From an uncultured Helicobacter sp. (lineage in GTDB: Bacteria > Campylobacterota > Campylobacteria > Campylobacterales > Helicobacteraceae): a stretch of 6,449 nucleotides of DNA. The notes beneath the pieces were generated by a model that searched no databases, was not told where the DNA came from, and saw only the letters and a list, made by a program, of their open reading frames with translations. Position 1 is the stretch's first letter. Every line of letters begins with the position of its first letter. The translations under genes and the position numbers were made by a program. Positions 1-5,452 of this stretch are shown here, piece by piece. Location of the stretch: assembly GCA_944325475.1 (NCBI GenBank), contig CALVAF010000140.1, positions 1 through 6,449 of the forward strand, written 5' to 3'.

Positions 1-103
1 AAACATTATTATTTGAATAGGGAAAGTGATACAGAAAATCTTAATTGACAAAATGGTAGTAAGGCAATTCCTCTGTTACTTAAAGAAGTAAGGGTTTTAT
101 TGT

Positions 104-184
104 ATGGGGTTTTTAGGAAGAAGAATCAAATCTTTTTGCAAAAATATTCAAAAAGTTGTCAATGCTCTAAGAGCAGATGCTTAA
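104..184 (+). CDS. Speculative 26-aa basic amphipathic peptide
   Basis: This is the only plus-strand short frame I consider possible in the left 250 bases. ATG at 104-106 runs to TAA at 182-184 and would encode 26 residues beginning MGFLGRRIKS and ending NALRADA. The net charge is clearly positive, and Ile/Val/Leu/Phe are spaced so that an amphipathic helix is plausible. TAAGGG lies nine bases upstream of the ATG, a little far for a ribosome site. No good sigma-70 promoter was found: a TTGACA at 45-50 has no matching -10 box at normal spacing. The frame is closed upstream by TAA at 89-91. It could be a small regulatory or toxin-like peptide, or chance; its 3' end coincides with a hairpin. I do not recognise a family. 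Confidence 0.2.
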   Translation: MGFLGRRIKSFCKNIQKVVNALRADA

Positions 185-197
185 AATAGAATTGACA
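145..197 (-). terminator. Possible intrinsic terminator of the efflux operon
   Basis: On the minus strand, 54 bases past the permease stop, TGTCAAT (complement of 191-197) pairs with ATTGACA (complement of 157-163). Between them is a smaller perfect stem, TGCTC/GAGCA with a three-base loop (163-175), and an unpaired stretch (176-190). The hairpin is followed by ACTTTTTGAATATTTTTG on the minus strand, giving U-rich RNA. Stem sequence and T tract are seen directly; terminator activity is inferred. The stem is AT-rich and asymmetric, so this would be a weak terminator. Confidence 0.38.
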
Positions 198-250
198 TGA
201 AATTGCCTAATATTAATCTCTTTTTTTAATTCAGAATTTTATAAAAACCA

Positions 251-1471
251 TTACTCATGCCTTAATGCATCGATAGGATTAAGCCTTGAAGCCCTTCTAG
301 CAGGCAAATATCCAAACAAAATCCCAATAAAAGCTGAAAACAAAAATGCAATCGCTGCCACACCATAATCAAAACCAAAGGGAATCTGCATCAAATGACA
401 AATCCCAAGCGATCCAAAAAACGCTAAAATAATCCCAATTAGCCCACCAAGCGAACTCAACGTCACTGCCTCAATCAAAAACTGCAATAAAACCTCACTT
501 TCAAGCGCCCCAATGGCTAGACGCGTGCCGATTTCCTTAGTGCGCTCAGTCACAGAAACTAGCATAATATTCATAATCCCAATACCCCCAACAATCAAGC
601 TTACTCCCGCAATCGCTCCTAAAAATAGCGTGAGATTCGCTGTTGTGCTTTGCATCATTTCAATAATTTGCTTAGTATCCATAATCTCAAAGTCATTTTT
701 CTGCCCCTCACGGATATTCCTAATCCCTTTTAGCACTTCTGTAATCACACCCGTAGCAGCTGTGGAATCCACATCATCTTTTAGAGAAATCATCAACCGA
801 CTAATATTATAAAGCGAATCAGACTTTGAAATGCTACGTTGATAAGTCTTAAGCGGCAGTAAAATCACATCATCTTGATCATTCCCCATAGCCCCCTGCC
901 CCTTGCTCTCAAGGATTCCAATACAATCACACACAATGCTTCCAAGCCGAATGCGTGCCCCAAGTGGATTAGTGTTATCAGCGCTAAAGAGATTTTTCCG
1001 CACACTCTCACCAATGACACAAACATTACTTCCTGCACGATATTCCTCCCTGCTAAACCCCCTACCTTGTGTGATTCCCCAATCTGTCGCGGTAAAATAC
1101 TCGGCATCGATTCCTTGTGCTTGGGTTTGGGTATTGCTCTGACGGAATTGTGCTAAAACGCTCGTGGAAGCAAGCGGCGCAATAGCTCTCGTCAAATATC
1201 CCACTTGCAGCTTTAAATCCTCGACATCTTGTAACATAAACTGCTTTCTGCCCCCTCTTCCGGGCGTTTGGTCACGCGCTGGGAAAGCTAGCAAAATATT
1301 ACTCCCAAGGCTACTCATTCGCTCAGTAATCACCTGTGTCGTTCCATTTCCAAGTGTAATCATAATAATCACCGCGCCCACACCAATAATCACTCCAAGC
1401 ATTGTAAGAATCGCACGTAAAAAATTCCTTTTAATCTGCCTAAAAGCTAAGAAAAATGCGTTTAAAATCAT
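251..1471 (-). CDS. MacB-type ABC transporter permease (FtsX-like, with periplasmic core domain)
   Basis: Inner-membrane subunit that pairs with the ABC ATPase and works by mechanotransmission: ATP-driven motions are passed to a large periplasmic domain instead of moving substrate through the membrane. Four helices are visible at about 20-41, 279-303, 330-356 and 369-390. The MacB periplasmic core domain lies between TM1 and TM2 (about 45-275), with IDAEYFTATDWGITQGRGFS at 121-140 matching the family pattern. The FtsX region shows GGIGIMNIMLVSVTERTKEIG (from 295) and the standard ending YLPARRASRLNPIDALRHE. At 406 residues it equals the membrane half of full-length MacB, so nothing is missing. 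AAAGG (1479-1483) lies seven bases before the ATG, which overlaps the ATPase stop (ATGA). It is the last gene of the operon; 250 bases without a clear gene follow. Identity as a MacB half is secure, substrate is not known. Confidence 0.94.
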   Translation of the reverse strand: MILNAFFLAFRQIKRNFLRAILTMLGVIIGVGAVIIMITLGNGTTQVITERMSSLGSNILLAFPARDQTPGRGGRKQFMLQDVEDLKLQVGYLTRAIAPLASTSVLAQFRQSNTQTQAQGIDAEYFTATDWGITQGRGFSREEYRAGSNVCVIGESVRKNLFSADNTNPLGARIRLGSIVCDCIGILESKGQGAMGNDQDDVILLPLKTYQRSISKSDSLYNISRLMISLKDDVDSTAATGVITEVLKGIRNIREGQKNDFEIMDTKQIIEMMQSTTANLTLFLGAIAGVSLIVGGIGIMNIMLVSVTERTKEIGTRLAIGALESEVLLQFLIEAVTLSSLGGLIGIILAFFGSLGICHLMQIPFGFDYGVAAIAFLFSAFIGILFGYLPARRASRLNPIDALRHE

Positions 1472-2280
1472 GGATTTACCTTTGATTCTAAGTTGGCTAC
1501 TTGGCTAGTTTGGGAGGATTTTTGGGGAATTATTTGGATTTTAGAATCAAACTCTCCGTTAGTTTCAAAAGAAATCGACTGGCTCTCCAAATCAGCCTGT
1601 GCCTCAGTATCAGACTGCACCTTGCCATCCAAAAACACAATCTTACGTCTAGCGTATTTCGCCATATCTGGCTCGTGAGTCACCATTAAAATGGTAATCT
1701 TAAAATCCGCATTTAGGCGTGAGAGAATTTCCATAATCTCAACACTTCTTTTGGTATCCAAATTCCCCGTTGGCTCATCAGCAAGTAAAAATAACGGCTT
1801 AGAGGCAATCGCCCTTGCAATCGCCACACGTTGTTGTTGCCCTCCACTTAGCTCATTACTGCTATGATGGCACCATTTCTCCAAACCCACCATAGCTAAA
1901 GCTTCCATAGAAAGTCGCATTCGCTCTTTTTTAGGAACTTGACGATACAACAAGGGAAGTTCAACATTCTCTAAAGCTGTAGTGCGAGGTAGCAAATTGA
2001 ATCCTTGAAAGATAAAGCCAATGTAATGCCGCCGCAAGAGTGCTTTTTGCTTCAAATTTAGCCCACACACATTCACACCACAAAAGTCATAGATACCGCC
2101 ACTTGGGCTATCAAGACAACCCAAAATATTTGCCATTGTGGATTTTCCACTCCCACTAGGTCCCATCAAAGCAACAAATTCGCCCTGTAAGATTTGCAGA
2201 TTCACACCCCGCAAAGCCTCAAAAACATTAGGTGGTTTGCCATAGCTTTTGTGAATATCCTTTAGGGTAATAAAGCTCAT
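1468..2280 (-). CDS. MacB/LolD-type ABC transporter ATPase
   Basis: Cytoplasmic nucleotide-binding subunit that powers the pump. Motifs are complete: Walker A GPSGSGKST (40-48), Q-loop Gln92 in FIFQGFNLLP, signature LSGGQQQR (144-151), Walker B LFLLADE (163-169), D-loop NLD (173-175) and H-loop His202 in VTHEPD. It belongs to the MacB/LolD/FtsE group. In E. coli MacB this domain is fused to the membrane part; here it is a separate protein. After the fold ends near 221, a polar tail of about 49 residues rich in Ser, Gln and Glu continues to 270, longer than in stand-alone LolD (about 230 residues). The tail may be the old linker of a fused MacB. AGAGGG (2288-2293) lies seven bases before the ATG and overlaps the adaptor's stop. 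The gene ends in an ATGA overlap with the permease gene, so 1:1 coupled synthesis is likely. Confidence 0.94.
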   Translation of the reverse strand: MSFITLKDIHKSYGKPPNVFEALRGVNLQILQGEFVALMGPSGSGKSTMANILGCLDSPSGGIYDFCGVNVCGLNLKQKALLRRHYIGFIFQGFNLLPRTTALENVELPLLYRQVPKKERMRLSMEALAMVGLEKWCHHSSNELSGGQQQRVAIARAIASKPLFLLADEPTGNLDTKRSVEIMEILSRLNADFKITILMVTHEPDMAKYARRKIVFLDGKVQSDTEAQADLESQSISFETNGEFDSKIQIIPQKSSQTSQVANLESKVNP

Positions 2281-2291
2281 TTTTTAGCCCT

Positions 2292-3605
2292 CTACTCGCC
2301 CTGCTTTTGCCCGATAATCACTAGCATATCTGGCTTGATAGAATCACCTAAAATCTGCGTATTTTGTCCATCGCTAATTCCAATTTCCACCGACACTTCT
2401 TTAGGAATGCCATCTTCCAAAATCCAAACTGACCCCACCGCAGTCTTGCTCTTTGTATTAGTAGAGGCTTGTCTTTGGCGTTTGGGTCCCGTTTGCATAA
2501 AAGGATTAAAAGAAGTCTTAGAGGGTGTTACCTCTTGTGTTTTGGGCTTGAAATACAACGCGCTAGAAGGCACCAAAAGCGCATTTTTCGCACTTGCCAC
2601 TTCAATATCAGCAGTTGCACTCATTCCCGGACGCAAAAGCAAGTCTTTGTTATCCACATAAATTCGTGCTTCATAGCTGACAATCCCACTTGTGCTTGAG
2701 GTAGTCGAGCTTGAGGAAGTTGAGCTTGAGGAAGTTGAGCTTGAAGTGCTTGAAGAACCATAATTCACCCTATCCACTGCGGCTTTAAAAATCTTAGTCG
2801 GATAAGAATCAACGCTAAATTCCACATTTTGCCCCACTTTAACCTTACCGATGTCCGCTTCAGAAATGCTGGCATTTAGCTCCATTTCCTCCAAACTCTC
2901 TGCAATGATAAAAAACTCGGGCGCCTGGAAGCTTGCCGCCACGCTCTGCCCTGCTTCAATAGAACGTTGCAAAACCACACCATCAATTGGACTTGTAATT
3001 TTAGAATTTCGCAAATCCACTTGAGTAGCGCGGATAGAAGTCTCGATTTCCTTGATGCTTGCTTTCCTAATCTCCACATTACTTAAAGCCTCATTATATG
3101 CCGTTTTTGCGGTTTCTAGCTCTAAGATTGAAGGCGTTTTACCCTTAGTTTTTTGATACAAATCTTGGTATTGTTGGTATTGCCACTGTTTTTCTTGCAG
3201 GGTAACTTCTGTGCTTCTTAGTTGGGCTTTAGCACTCTCTAGCTGAGCTTGGTAGCGGTAGAGGTTTTGTTCAATACTTTCTGAATCAATTTGGGCTAGA
3301 ATCTGCCCTTTTTTGACATTATCATTCACATCAACAAACACTTCAACGACGATTCCTGAAATTACCGAACCAATGGATACTTCATTGGTTGGCGAAAGAG
3401 TCCCATTAGCGCTAATGGTGCTTGAAATATCACCTATAAAGGCTTTTTTTGTCTGGTAAGTAACCTTTGGCGCTCTTGTCTGCCACCAATAGATTCCACC
3501 GACCACCGCTACAACGAGGACAAAAATCAATCCCCACACCAAAAAGAACTTTTTATAATTTTTCTTTGGATTAATGTTTTGGAGAATGCTTTGTGTGTTT
3601 GTCAT
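2292..3605 (-). CDS. macA: MacA-like periplasmic adaptor (membrane fusion protein) of an ABC efflux pump
   Basis: Periplasmic adaptor that links the MacB-type transporter to the outer membrane channel; in characterised MacA proteins it also stimulates the ATPase. Layout: cytoplasmic N-terminus 1-19, single membrane anchor about 20-41, lipoyl half-motif around 75-107, alpha-helical hairpin about 110-200 rich in Gln/Lys/Glu, second lipoyl half with ITSPIDGVV (203-211), beta-barrel about 235-340, and a membrane-proximal domain to 434 with the family-typical VWILEDG and GISDGQNTQIL. At 437 residues it is about 65 longer than E. coli MacA. The extra length includes a pure Ser/Thr stretch at 284-306 and a basic polar loop at about 352-389. 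The ATG overlaps the channel gene's stop (ATGA) and has AAAGGA (3612-3617) six bases upstream. The ABC ATPase gene begins 11 bases after its TAG. The subfamily is well supported. The substrate is unknown: macrolides, peptides, lipoproteins, siderophores and toxins are all exported by relatives. Confidence 0.93.
   Translation of the reverse strand: MTNTQSILQNINPKKNYKKFFLVWGLIFVLVVAVVGGIYWWQTRAPKVTYQTKKAFIGDISSTISANGTLSPTNEVSIGSVISGIVVEVFVDVNDNVKKGQILAQIDSESIEQNLYRYQAQLESAKAQLRSTEVTLQEKQWQYQQYQDLYQKTKGKTPSILELETAKTAYNEALSNVEIRKASIKEIETSIRATQVDLRNSKITSPIDGVVLQRSIEAGQSVAASFQAPEFFIIAESLEEMELNASISEADIGKVKVGQNVEFSVDSYPTKIFKAAVDRVNYGSSSTSSSTSSSSTSSSSTTSSTSGIVSYEARIYVDNKDLLLRPGMSATADIEVASAKNALLVPSSALYFKPKTQEVTPSKTSFNPFMQTGPKRQRQASTNTKSKTAVGSVWILEDGIPKEVSVEIGISDGQNTQILGDSIKPDMLVIIGQKQGE
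2692..2751 (-). repeat. 15-bp in-frame tandem repeat inside the macA-like gene
   Basis: Plus-strand unit GAGCTTGAGGAAGTT occurs twice perfectly (2707-2721 and 2722-2736), flanked by degenerate copies at 2692-2706 and 2737-2751. On the coding strand each unit gives a Ser/Thr pentapeptide of the SSSTS type. Since 15 is a multiple of three, gain or loss of units would change protein length without breaking the frame. Confidence 0.85.
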
Positions 3606-5074
3606 CTCATATCCTTTGTGAGATAAAGATTCCCCCCAAATGCCTTAAAAAGCACGATTAAGGCTTGTAAATGGGCGTTTTTGGAGGAATTAAGATTTTT
3701 TTGGGAATTATTCAAAGAAGCTTTGTTAGTCAAATGCTCTAGCTCATCAATCAAACCAATAGAGCGGCGATTGGAAGAAAATTCATAATAGCTTTGGGCA
3801 TTCTGGAATCTTTGGATATTATTTTGGTTTTGAAACTGCGTACTTTGAGTGTTAAAGATTGCATTTTCAATCTCGCTTAAAGCCGTATTAAGGTTTTTTT
3901 GTAAAGTGAGATAAGACTCTTGTAGCATTGCATCTTGCAAAAAATAATTTTGGGTTAATTGGGTGCGGTTAAGAATCGGTGCTGCTAGACTTGCTGCCAT
4001 ACTCCAAGCAAGATTCCCCGCAGCCCCCTCTGAAGAGCTTAAAACATCACTCAAATCTGCACTCAAAGAAAGAATAGGAAACAAACTTGCCTTAGCATTG
4101 GCTTTGTTATAAACTTGCGCATAGAGAGTTTGAATCGCAGCTTTAATATCTGGACGAGAAAGCAAAACATTTGCTGGAATTGTATCAAGCACAAAGGCAC
4201 TAGGCACAATAAAGGCATAATCCCCAAGCAGATTAAAAGGAAGGTTTTTAATATCAAGTAAAACCAAAAGAGCATTCTTGGATTCTTCTTGACTCGTTTT
4301 TAGCTGCTCTAGAGTGTTTTGCTCATTTGTCAGTCTATCTTGTGCGTCAAATAACTCGGTGCTATCAAGCAAACCATTCTCAACTTTTAGGCGAGTTAGC
4401 TCTAATGATTCTTGGTAAGCAATGATATTTTCTTGGGTTAGCAAAATATTTAATGAGGTCTCTCGAAGTGTAAAATAAAGATTTGCCACATCTCCTAGTA
4501 AAGTAATTTGTGCGCTTGACAAATCTTCTAAGCTTTTGTAATACAACGATTCTTTAGCATTTTTTGCTGCATTTAATCGTCCAAACAAATCCACTTCCCA
4601 TGAAAGACTAGCCCTAATTTGTGAAGTTTGAGTCGAGGATTCTACCACTGCCTGTGCGGAATTACTGCGTGTGTGACTATCACTCGCACCCAAATTCACA
4701 TTCACTTGCGGAAACATCTCTCCCCATGCACTCTTTAGCTGACTTCTTGCCTGTAAGATTCGAGTTTGTGCGATTTGCAAATCCATATTTTGCTGGATTG
4801 CAATTTCAATGAGTTCCCACAAAACCTCATCATTAAAGAGAATCTGCATTTGCTCTTTGGGTGGAAGAATCGCTTCAGATTCTGCTTCACTAAGTTTGGT
4901 TTCATTAGACTTTACTTCGCTAGGCGCAGCAATCGCAATTTGTTTTAGGGTTTTTTCATTGGCAAATTCAAGCGGGATCTTCTGTGTTAGCTCTTCGTGG
5001 CTTGGAATTTTCGTCGCACAACCTACAAAAGCAATAAAAACTATAATTCCTAAAATAATTCTAAACAAAGCCAT
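3602..5074 (-). CDS. Outer membrane efflux lipoprotein, NodT/TolC family
   Basis: Trimeric outer membrane channel with a long periplasmic alpha-barrel, the exit duct for tripartite efflux pumps. The N-terminus is a lipoprotein signal peptide: short basic start, hydrophobic stretch, then FVGC with the acylated Cys at residue 19. Two outer membrane efflux repeats follow, at about 85-275 and 295-480. Family marks include ASLSWEVDLFGR (155-166), the LSRPDIKAAIQTL stretch (305-317) and ASLFPILSLSADL (329-341). At 490 residues it is of normal length. A Glu/Lys/Ser-rich linker at 40-75 separates the lipid anchor from the first repeat. The start is uncertain: AAGGA (5075-5079) abuts the ATG, whereas the TTG two codons later (5066-5068) lies six bases from it; the difference is two residues. 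Its TGA overlaps the adaptor's ATG in an ATGA, so it is co-translated with the MacA-like gene and very probably is that pump's own channel. Confidence 0.93.
   Translation of the reverse strand: MALFRIILGIIVFIAFVGCATKIPSHEELTQKIPLEFANEKTLKQIAIAAPSEVKSNETKLSEAESEAILPPKEQMQILFNDEVLWELIEIAIQQNMDLQIAQTRILQARSQLKSAWGEMFPQVNVNLGASDSHTRSNSAQAVVESSTQTSQIRASLSWEVDLFGRLNAAKNAKESLYYKSLEDLSSAQITLLGDVANLYFTLRETSLNILLTQENIIAYQESLELTRLKVENGLLDSTELFDAQDRLTNEQNTLEQLKTSQEESKNALLVLLDIKNLPFNLLGDYAFIVPSAFVLDTIPANVLLSRPDIKAAIQTLYAQVYNKANAKASLFPILSLSADLSDVLSSSEGAAGNLAWSMAASLAAPILNRTQLTQNYFLQDAMLQESYLTLQKNLNTALSEIENAIFNTQSTQFQNQNNIQRFQNAQSYYEFSSNRRSIGLIDELEHLTNKASLNNSQKNLNSSKNAHLQALIVLFKAFGGNLYLTKDMR
3612..3617 (-). 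promoter_or_regulatory. Shine-Dalgarno AAAGGA of the adaptor gene
   Basis: AAAGGA inside the last codons of the outer membrane channel gene, six bases before the adaptor ATG (3603-3605). It confirms the start and shows that the adaptor can load its own ribosomes as well as being coupled through the ATGA overlap. Confidence 0.7.
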
Positions 5075-5079
5075 TCCTT
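5075..5079 (-). promoter_or_regulatory. Shine-Dalgarno AAGGA that favours a TTG start for the channel gene
   Basis: AAGGA touches the ATG at 5072-5074 with no spacer, which is poor for initiation. The in-frame TTG at 5066-5068 is six bases away, an ideal distance. The encoded signal peptide works with either start. Confidence 0.5.
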
Positions 5080-5131
5080 AAAATTTTGAATGAAGAATCT
5101 TACCTAAGAAAAGTAAAGGAAGTGTGAAATT
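5075..5131 (-). other. Largest gap within the operon; no clear promoter
   Basis: The 57 bases between the 71-residue protein gene and the channel gene are the only place inside the gene set where an internal promoter could fit. I see TAAGAT on the minus strand as a weak -10 candidate, without a -35 box at normal spacing, and no hairpin with a T tract. Read-through from the ATPase cluster is therefore likely but unproven. Confidence 0.4.
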
Positions 5132-5347
5132 CTAAGAAATCTCTAGCTTTTTAGTGGGACTTTTTTCTTTGGGATAGAGCGAAGAATGCCACAAAGAGAA
5201 GCCAATTAGGGCAATTCCAGCACCCACATGCACTCTCTTCATGGTTTTGTTTTTTAAAAATAAAGCACTCCCTGCAGTTAAAAAAAGACTTGTTGCCATT
5301 CCGATTTTTGCCACTTCTCTTTTGGTTTCTAGTGTAACTTTTTTCAT
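5132..5347 (-). CDS. Two-helix membrane protein of unknown function, 71 aa
   Basis: Not recognised as a named family. Two hydrophobic segments are visible, at about residues 14-31 and 39-57, joined by a short basic turn (KNKTMKR). A Lys-rich N-terminus and Lys/Glu-rich C-terminus suggest a hairpin with both ends in the cytoplasm. The second helix holds His40 and His54 in VHVGAGIALIGFSLWHSSLY; helices with a His pair at such spacing can bind haem or metal in some membrane proteins, but one pair alone does not prove it. The ATG at 5345-5347 overlaps the preceding stop (ATGA) and has a weak AAGAAG site five bases upstream, so translational coupling is likely. The gene stops with TAG, 57 bases before the outer membrane channel gene. 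The tie to the P-type ATPase suggests a role near that pump, which is inferred from position only. Confidence 0.75.
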   Translation of the reverse strand: MKKVTLETKREVAKIGMATSLFLTAGSALFLKNKTMKRVHVGAGIALIGFSLWHSSLYPKEKSPTKKLEIS

Positions 5348-5451
5348 GTTTTCTTCTTTCGATATTTTTGATATTTTCGATAACTTTGTTGGTAGGTTTT
5401 AACCGCCAAAACTCCGCTTGCTGCTACCGCTAACAACACAACAAAATGCAC
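5344..5451 (-). CDS. Small single-helix membrane protein, 35 aa, GTG start
   Basis: Unrecognised small protein. With a GTG start at 5449-5451 it has 35 residues: a hydrophobic, Ala/Val/Leu-rich helix at 2-17, then a strongly basic, Tyr-rich tail (YRKYQKYRKKKT at 24-35). This predicts one membrane span with the positive tail inside the cell. ATG starts exist upstream in the same frame (5541, 5514, 5487), but they lie inside the ATPase gene and give an implausible Arg/Phe/Trp-rich N-terminus. GTG is preferred because AAGGG (5457-5461) lies five bases upstream and the codon begins one base after the ATPase TGA. Its own TGA overlaps the next gene's ATG in an ATGA. The placement suggests an accessory or stabilising subunit of the ATPase; that is inference only. 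The tail is encoded by three 9-base repeats. Confidence 0.62.
   Translation of the reverse strand: MHFVVLLAVAASGVLAVKTYQQSYRKYQKYRKKKT
5356..5382 (-). repeat. Three 9-bp tandem repeats encoding YRK/YQK/YRK
   Basis: On the minus strand the units TATCGAAAA (5374-5382), TATCAAAAA (5365-5373) and TATCGAAAG (5356-5364) follow directly. They encode the repeated Tyr-x-Lys tripeptide in the basic tail of the 35-residue membrane protein. The period is a multiple of three, so unit changes would keep the frame. Confidence 0.75.
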
Positions 5452-5452
5452 T

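Larger units (their letters stand above)
1..250. other. Intergenic region downstream of the operon
   Basis: AT-rich stretch between the permease stop and the window edge. Apart from the hairpin at 157-197 and a doubtful 26-codon frame it shows: AATTGACA as a direct repeat (43-50 and 190-197); AGGCAATT (62-69) facing its exact inverse AATTGCCT (201-208); and a plus-strand T tract at 221-227. The first 48 bases are open in frame 1 and end in TGA (46-48), so they could be the tail of a plus-strand gene from the left, but 15 codons are too few to judge. No tRNA or promoter was recognised. Confidence 0.5.

Noticed and set aside
45..50. TTGACA resembling a sigma-70 -35 box (also at 192-197)
   Set aside because: Neither copy has a TATAAT-like -10 box at 16-18 bases; in this AT-rich DNA the hexamer alone is weak evidence.
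218..228. Plus-strand T tract as a terminator
   Set aside because: The only adjacent symmetry is the short AT-only palindrome TAATATTA (208-215), too weak for an intrinsic terminator stem.
865..1107. Minus-strand frame of 80 codons inside the permease gene
   Set aside because: Same-strand out-of-frame shadow within the periplasmic domain coding region; the true frame is intact throughout.
1164..1508. Plus-strand open frame of 114 codons opposite the permease and ATPase genes
   Set aside because: It is antisense to two genes with complete family motifs, has no recognisable fold and crosses their junction; it is a by-product of the codon use on the other strand.
2692..2751. Tandem repeat considered as a CRISPR-like or mobile element
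   Set aside because: Units are contiguous without spacers, are 15 bases long and lie in frame inside a coding gene; it is a coding minisatellite.
4809..5081. Plus-strand open frame of 90 codons opposite the channel gene's 5' end
   Set aside because: It lies wholly antisense to the lipoprotein signal and N-terminal region, and no family features are seen.
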